Shown: positions 59,845 to 64,000 of the stretch, piece after piece
How the letters are laid out: each line of letters opens with the position of its first letter
Position numbering within the stretch: the stretch's first letter is position 1
From: Eucommia ulmoides
Taxonomy: Eukaryota > Streptophyta > Magnoliopsida > Garryales > Eucommiaceae
Assembly: GCA_016647705.1 (NCBI GenBank)
Contig: CM028326.1
Coordinates: 18,229,901 to 18,293,900 of the forward strand
Length of the DNA stretch: 64,000 nucleotides
Reading direction: 5' to 3'
Translations under genes and position numbers: made by a program
The notes under the pieces: model-generated
The model's database searches: none
Seen by the model: only the letters and a program-made list of their open reading frames with translations
Told to the model about the DNA's origin: nothing

Positions 59845-60465
59845 CTAAAAATGACCTAGAGCTTGAAACGTCCGCCAATTTTTTCCGTTTGAGTCACCTT
59901 CCGATGATAATTCCGGTGAGACTTCCCTTGATTTTTCCAATTAATTTTTGATGGTCAAACAAATACCAAAAAATTAAGTTTCTGATTATCAAAATATCGA
60001 TTTCAATGTCAAAAAACAAAATTAAGGGCTCAAAGAGAAACTTAGTCCTTTTATTATGACCTGCAACTTTGGAGATTCTAAGGGCGAGGTTGATGGAGAA
60101 GTAAACGAAGGACATGATGGCAACGACAATGAAAATCTGATCAAAATCAAAATCTAGGATTTGAGAGAAAATGATTTGTACAACAGGAAACATTATCATT
60201 TAAGGATTGCTTGAGATTTTGCATGAGTCTTTTCCTCCACTCTTATGAAAGCAATTTGTTTTCTGAATTGCCCTGTTTCATCCAAAAAATACATCAAATC
60301 TATGAGCCCAAACAGATCAAAATCATCAAAATTTCAATAAAAAATTGTTGTTATTCAAAACTTAAACTCACATCATACTAATGGATGAAGCAATTGTGTA
60401 GCCAATGGCAACCCCGAACAGATTCACATACTGAATTATCCCACAAATTTTCACCTTAAACCCAC
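59845..60465 (-). pseudogene. AAP: Amino acid permease (AAP) pseudogene fragment
   Basis: Three exon-like blocks on the minus strand match the family in order. Block a (60465-60372) has 'GGFKVKICGIIQYVNLFG' and 'AIGYTIASSISMM', bounded by an AG acceptor and GTGAGT donor. Block b (60272-60061) has 'AIQKTNCFHKSGGKDSC' and 'QIIFSQILDFDFDQ', bounded by CAG and GT. Block c (about 59940-59845) has 'GKIKGSLTGIIIG' followed by remains of the 'VTQT.KIW..FQALG' segment. AAPs are plasma-membrane H+/amino acid symporters of ~470-490 residues; only about a quarter of one is here, with no start region and no later membrane segments. A stop (60200-60202) interrupts block b where a Tyr codon is expected, block c has two small frame-shifting losses, and its acceptor is not visible. 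Not functional. Confidence 0.85.
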
Positions 60466-60866
60466 CTGAAAAATTAAAAAAAAACAAAAGCTTTAGTTTT
60501 CCTTTATTTTTCTCGAGTTTCTAAGAAGAACCCAATCTTTAGAATGTTAGAAAATCGTGAAATTCACAGAGTTTTTTTTTTTTTGAATAAATGGTTTATC
60601 GATGATGGAACCATAAATTGCGACGAGGATGTGGCAAACTAAAAAGCCAATTTGATGAGGATGAAACGTTTTATTAATGATAGTGGAGAGAGGGAAAATA
60701 AATGGGGATGATATGAGAAGGGGAAGGGTTAAAGTATTGGTGGGGTTTAAAACAATCTTAGCCGTTGATTTTGTTAGAGTGAGGAGATGAGAGGAAAGGG
60801 CAATACTCAGTTCTAGTTGTTTTGAAGGTAAAGTTTTCGCTTTTATATATATCATATTGATATTGA

Positions 60867-61916
60867 TTAGTTTTAGGCCCGCGCTAAGCGCGAGTTTTGG
60901 ATTAATATGCATGTGTATTTTATTTAATTATGTAAATTTAATTTTATATTTGTCGTGTTTGACAAAATATCTTGTATTATTTTGAACATATTTAAGTTTT
61001 TTTTTTTTTCAAAAATTTGTTTTTAATTAATTAATATTATAAATATTTTAGTTTAACATGTTTAAAACGAAGATATTATTTAGTGTTTGATATAATGATG
61101 AAATTTTAGTTGAACATCATTTTAATGCTAAAGAAATATGCGATTACAAATTCATATGTTATATTTGTATAGTAACAAAAAGATCATGTTGTAATAAAAA
61201 TATGTGTACTTAACTACTTATTTTGTAGTAAAATAATGTTAATTGATTTTTTTTTTTTATTTGATTTGGTTCATCATTTTTTTTTTTTTTTTTTTTGTTT
61301 TTTTTCCCCTATCTTCTACTATCTCTCCAAATAACTAACCTACATTTACACACCTCCAACGAAAAATATAATTACATAAACCTTTATAAACCCCTAGTTA
61401 TATGAACCTTTATATAATAAAAAATAAAAAATATAATTACATGAACTTTCATACACCCCAAATAAAAATGTAATTATATAAGAATAAAATATATATTTTT
61501 ATCCATTTAGAAATCAACAAATATTCAATCATATTCTTAAATTTTCACAATATACAAATAATCTCCAAAAAAATATAACTTATTTCAATAAGATATTATT
61601 TGCAAAATATAAATTTTACGGATATTATAGTGATGATATTCAATTTTTCACAAGGTTCATAAAAAATAGATAAACTGGTATGTTATTTTCAAGAAAGAGA
61701 TTTTTTTTAATTGTATTTTATATTAATTTATAATTGAAATGAATGTTTAATGCTGGAATGGATAAATAAAATATTAATAGTGAAATTAGTGTTAGAATAT
61801 TAGGAATGGAAGAAATTAATATAATATGAATACTGGATTGACTCAATCTTGATCATTCATTTTCCATTTCAATATGAGTGAAAAGATGATTAATGTTATC
61901 ACTCTCATTGATAAGA
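60867..61916 (-). mobile_element. Non-autonomous Helitron (unit 1)
   Basis: The minus-strand 3' end is CTCGCGCTTAGCGCGGG (hairpin with a GC stem) followed by CCTAAAACTAA at 60867, then T. The 5' end is placed at 61916 (TCTTATCAATGAG), preceded by another ...CCTAAAACTAA. Interior homologous to unit 3. About 1050 bp, no coding region. Confidence 0.55.
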
Positions 61917-62984
61917 TTAGTTTTAGGGATTGAAACCGCTCTAGGAATTTAACTAGTTTTACGGATCGATCAACAAATTATACTGAAATAATCGTCTATT
62001 TTTTTATCTTTAAAGTGATATCCTGATCGTGTGTTTTGAATCAAATAAACTAAATCACATTCATATTGAATTCAGCATAGTGTATTTGTTTTAGTGGTTG
62101 AATCCAGTCATTTTGAATTCAAAGCATTAACTTACATTTACATAAGGTTTGTATTTTTTTGGAACGTGATTCAGTTTCTGGACACGATTACGCTGAATAT
62201 ACACTAAAACACAATAAACATGTAAGATGAAACACAATGTTATCGGGTTTAATATAACATAGTATCCACCATAAGTCATTGGTTTTGTATATAACAAAAT
62301 ACGATGGTCTTATGCATGTTGAATTCAACACAAGCTTCGAACCTAGCAATCTAACTTTCCTAACTAACTAATAGTGTTGAATTCCGCACAAATTATTGAA
62401 TTCAACACAATCGGTAATGAATAATTTCAAATATATATATATATATATATATGATTGAGATATCATTTTGAATCTTTAAAACAGACAATCATGGTTTTGT
62501 AACTTACTCATGTAAAGAACAAAATAAAATTGATTTATTATATGATTACTTGCAGGAGTTTTCAATATAATTAATTATGGTAAATGTTTTTTTTTTCTTT
62601 TCTGAATAGATATTTCAAAAATATATCATATACTTTTAAATATGGTAACTGTTTAATTTGAATTCAACTTAATAAAAAAATCTTAATCATACGTCAATTC
62701 CCAAAAATCGATATTAGTCATTTTTGTGATGGAAAATCTGAAAATTTAAGAAAATGAGATTATTCTGTTCAAAAAGTCATGTCAACGAAATTATTTGGTT
62801 CATTTATAATTAATAGGTATTGATTGGTAATTTGTGGGAAAAAAATGTAGATGGTTATTTTCCCCAAGATATATAGCCTTAAATAATTTATTTTTTTAAA
62901 AGCAAAATAATAATCATTCGCCACGAATAAATTTGATAATTTTGATTACATATTTAAGCGAAAATTTTCATACATGAATCAACC
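61917..62984. other. AT-rich sequence, nothing assigned
   Basis: It starts with TTAGTTTTAGGGATTG, which resembles the outer bases of a further Helitron 3' end but without a hairpin, and a similar 'aactagttttacgg' follows at about 61949. The words 'ttgaattcaacacaa' and 'gaattcagcatag' recur at 62070-62410. A (TA)n lies at 62432-62452. No gene. Confidence 0.4.
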
Positions 62985-63090
62985 AAGACCAAGGTGTAAC
63001 TCAAGTGGTATATTAGTAGCCTTTCTCCTGCGAAAATCAAGGTCTTGAGTCTCATTTTCCCTAGAAAACGTTATAATCTGTCTCTATTTA
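62985..63090 (+). mobile_element. tRNA-derived SINE-like sequence
   Basis: An A-box-like 'gtgtaactcaagtggta' (62994-63010) and a B-box-like 'ggtcttgagtctca' (63041-63054) at tRNA-like spacing, with 'ctcctgcgaaaatcaa' between them as in tRNA anticodon arms of plant SINEs. Borders and tail are unclear. Confidence 0.45.
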
Positions 63091-63179
63091 AACATGGATG
63101 CATCAAACACTAAGAAGGGGCCTGAGAAAGAGAGAGTTGGTGTTGAAGGTAGTGAGAAGCATTAGAAGAATGGAGCCGT

Positions 63180-63479
63180 CCATACGTCCACCTCGGTGCC
63201 CGGGTGGTGGCCGCTAATTAAGCGCTGTCATTTTCATTGTAAGCGTACGGATCAAGTTTTAGCGGCCACCACCCGGTGCCCGAGCTTGTTTTTTCACTGT
63301 TTTTCGACTGTTTTTAGTTTGATCTCATCGTTTTCACTCCAATTTCATACATTTTCACCATATGCATCTGTTTTAATACAAAAAGAATAAAAACACATTA
63401 AAATGTATTAAAACATAATAAACGTACTCGAAAACTAACAAATTCAGTTTGAAAATAGATAAGTAATTTACATCTATCA
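63180..63479 (-). repeat. Partial LTR, tRNA-Asp gypsy family (Athila-like)
   Basis: The minus-strand start is TGATAGATGTAAATTACTTATC-type (from 63479), followed by 'aatttgttagttttcgag', as in the LTRs at 831, 20687 and 24374. It contains an inverted pair GGGTGGTGGCCGCT (63202-63215 / 63261-63274) at the position where the others carry their palindromes. The left limit is uncertain. Confidence 0.65.
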
Positions 63480-63988
63480 CCGGGTCAACCTACTATTCTT
63501 AACATGCTTGGCTCATGGGTTTCTCCATCAACGGTCAAAGGCCCAGGACAGGGCCCATTGCTATAATTCTCCACACACTCTCCACGCGCCAAACTGATTA
63601 GGACGGATAACCGAGCTTAAGGTCCTAATTTTTGGAATGCTAATGGCGTCCTCGCTTATAAAAGGAAGGCATCGCCAAGCCTTTCAAAAGGTTGCAAATC
63701 AGAGGTCACAATTTTATTTTATCCAAGCGACCTTATTTTCTTCCTTCAGAGCTCTTACTCTCACGCCGGAGGGGACACACCGGGAATACCCCAACAAGTC
63801 CTATGTGCAGGTATCGACCTGAAGGCCAGGCCGGACAACGCCTCTCCAACTTGGATAATTCCAGGACCACAGTTATGAAGGATTGAAGGCCCCAACTCTA
63901 TCGAAGACGTTCTCCAGATCGCCACTAACTCTCCGCGTGTAGGCTAACCAGACCATACTGCTGGGTGGTCCATTTTTCGACACCAACA
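63480..63988 (+). repeat. Tat-type LTR (3' part)
   Basis: Has a TATA box (cttataaaagg, near 63655-63665), the family motif 'ctctcacgccggagggg' and 'ataccccaacaagtcctatgtgc', and ends TTTTTCGACACCAACA at 63988, matching (in opposite orientation) the LTR end at 24095. The bases after it show no clear primer site before the window ends. Fossil. Confidence 0.65.
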
Positions 63989-64000
63989 TTTATTATTGTT

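Larger units (their letters stand above)
57406..60866 (-). mobile_element. Non-autonomous Helitron (unit 2) carrying an AAP gene fragment
   Basis: The minus-strand 3' end is ACCCGCATTATATGCGGGT (8-bp stem) followed by TTAAAACTAG at 57406 and then T: a textbook Helitron end (hairpin ~10 nt before CTAG, insertion before T). The 5' end would be TCAATATCAATATG, starting at 60866 directly after the CTAA end of unit 1. This gives 3461 bp. Inside are a partial amino acid permease gene on the same strand and a younger MITE (58822-59662). No Rep/helicase ORF, so non-autonomous. The 3' end is well supported; the 5' end rests on position and the TC dinucleotide. Confidence 0.55.

Overview
The window looks like nuclear DNA of a eudicot plant. 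It is AT-rich and gene-poor, and most of it is layered transposable elements of plant types: Ty3/gypsy of the Tat, Athila-like and chromovirus lineages, SIRE-like Ty1/copia, TRIMs, a plant L1 LINE, tRNA-type SINEs, PIF/Harbinger-like MITEs and non-autonomous Helitrons. I see only one intact host gene: a single-exon MEKK-type MAP kinase kinase kinase at 37368-38468 (+), close to Arabidopsis MAPKKK17/18, with a TATA box and two G-box/ABRE cores upstream. A second host-derived sequence is a broken, partial amino acid permease (AAP) gene at about 59.85-60.47 kb on the minus strand. It lies inside what I read as a Helitron.

Layout. 0-6.3 kb: a 5.5-kb LTR element with matched LTRs, tRNA-Asp-type primer site, polypurine tract and 5-bp target duplication but almost no coding sequence, inserted into an older chromovirus-like copy whose LTR follows (6.4-7.7 kb). 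7.7-13.9 kb: Tat-type LTR piece, unassigned AT-rich DNA, and the LTR plus gag part of a SIRE-like Copia. 13.9-26.6 kb: an old minus-strand Tat element (gag, protease, RT, two RNase H domains, integrase, and an extra ORF in antisense), split by a solo LTR and a further LTR fragment of the family seen at 0.8-6.3 kb. 27.4-30.5 kb: SINE, MITE, 5'-truncated LINE. 31-37 kb: TRIMs, MITEs, an LTR-like block and AT-rich spacer leading to the kinase gene. 40.4-55.5 kb: a nested stack of Copia LTRs, two MITEs, a minus-strand chromovirus inserted in Copia pol, the Copia RT/RNase H and its 2.3-kb LTR, then a Tat-type LTR. 55.5-61.9 kb: AT repeats and three Helitron 3' ends in the same orientation, two of them abutting exactly, with the AAP fragment inside the middle unit. 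62-64 kb: AT-rich DNA, a SINE-like sequence and two opposed LTR pieces.

There is no operon-like cooperation here; the biology is one stress-type kinase gene in a transposon landscape. The observations most worth following are the Helitron array with its captured transporter fragment, and the arrays of short palindromes inside the LTRs of two unrelated retrotransposon families, where the palindrome core changes while its symmetry persists. LTR elements are described as fossils; boundaries marked 'about' are uncertain by tens of bases.
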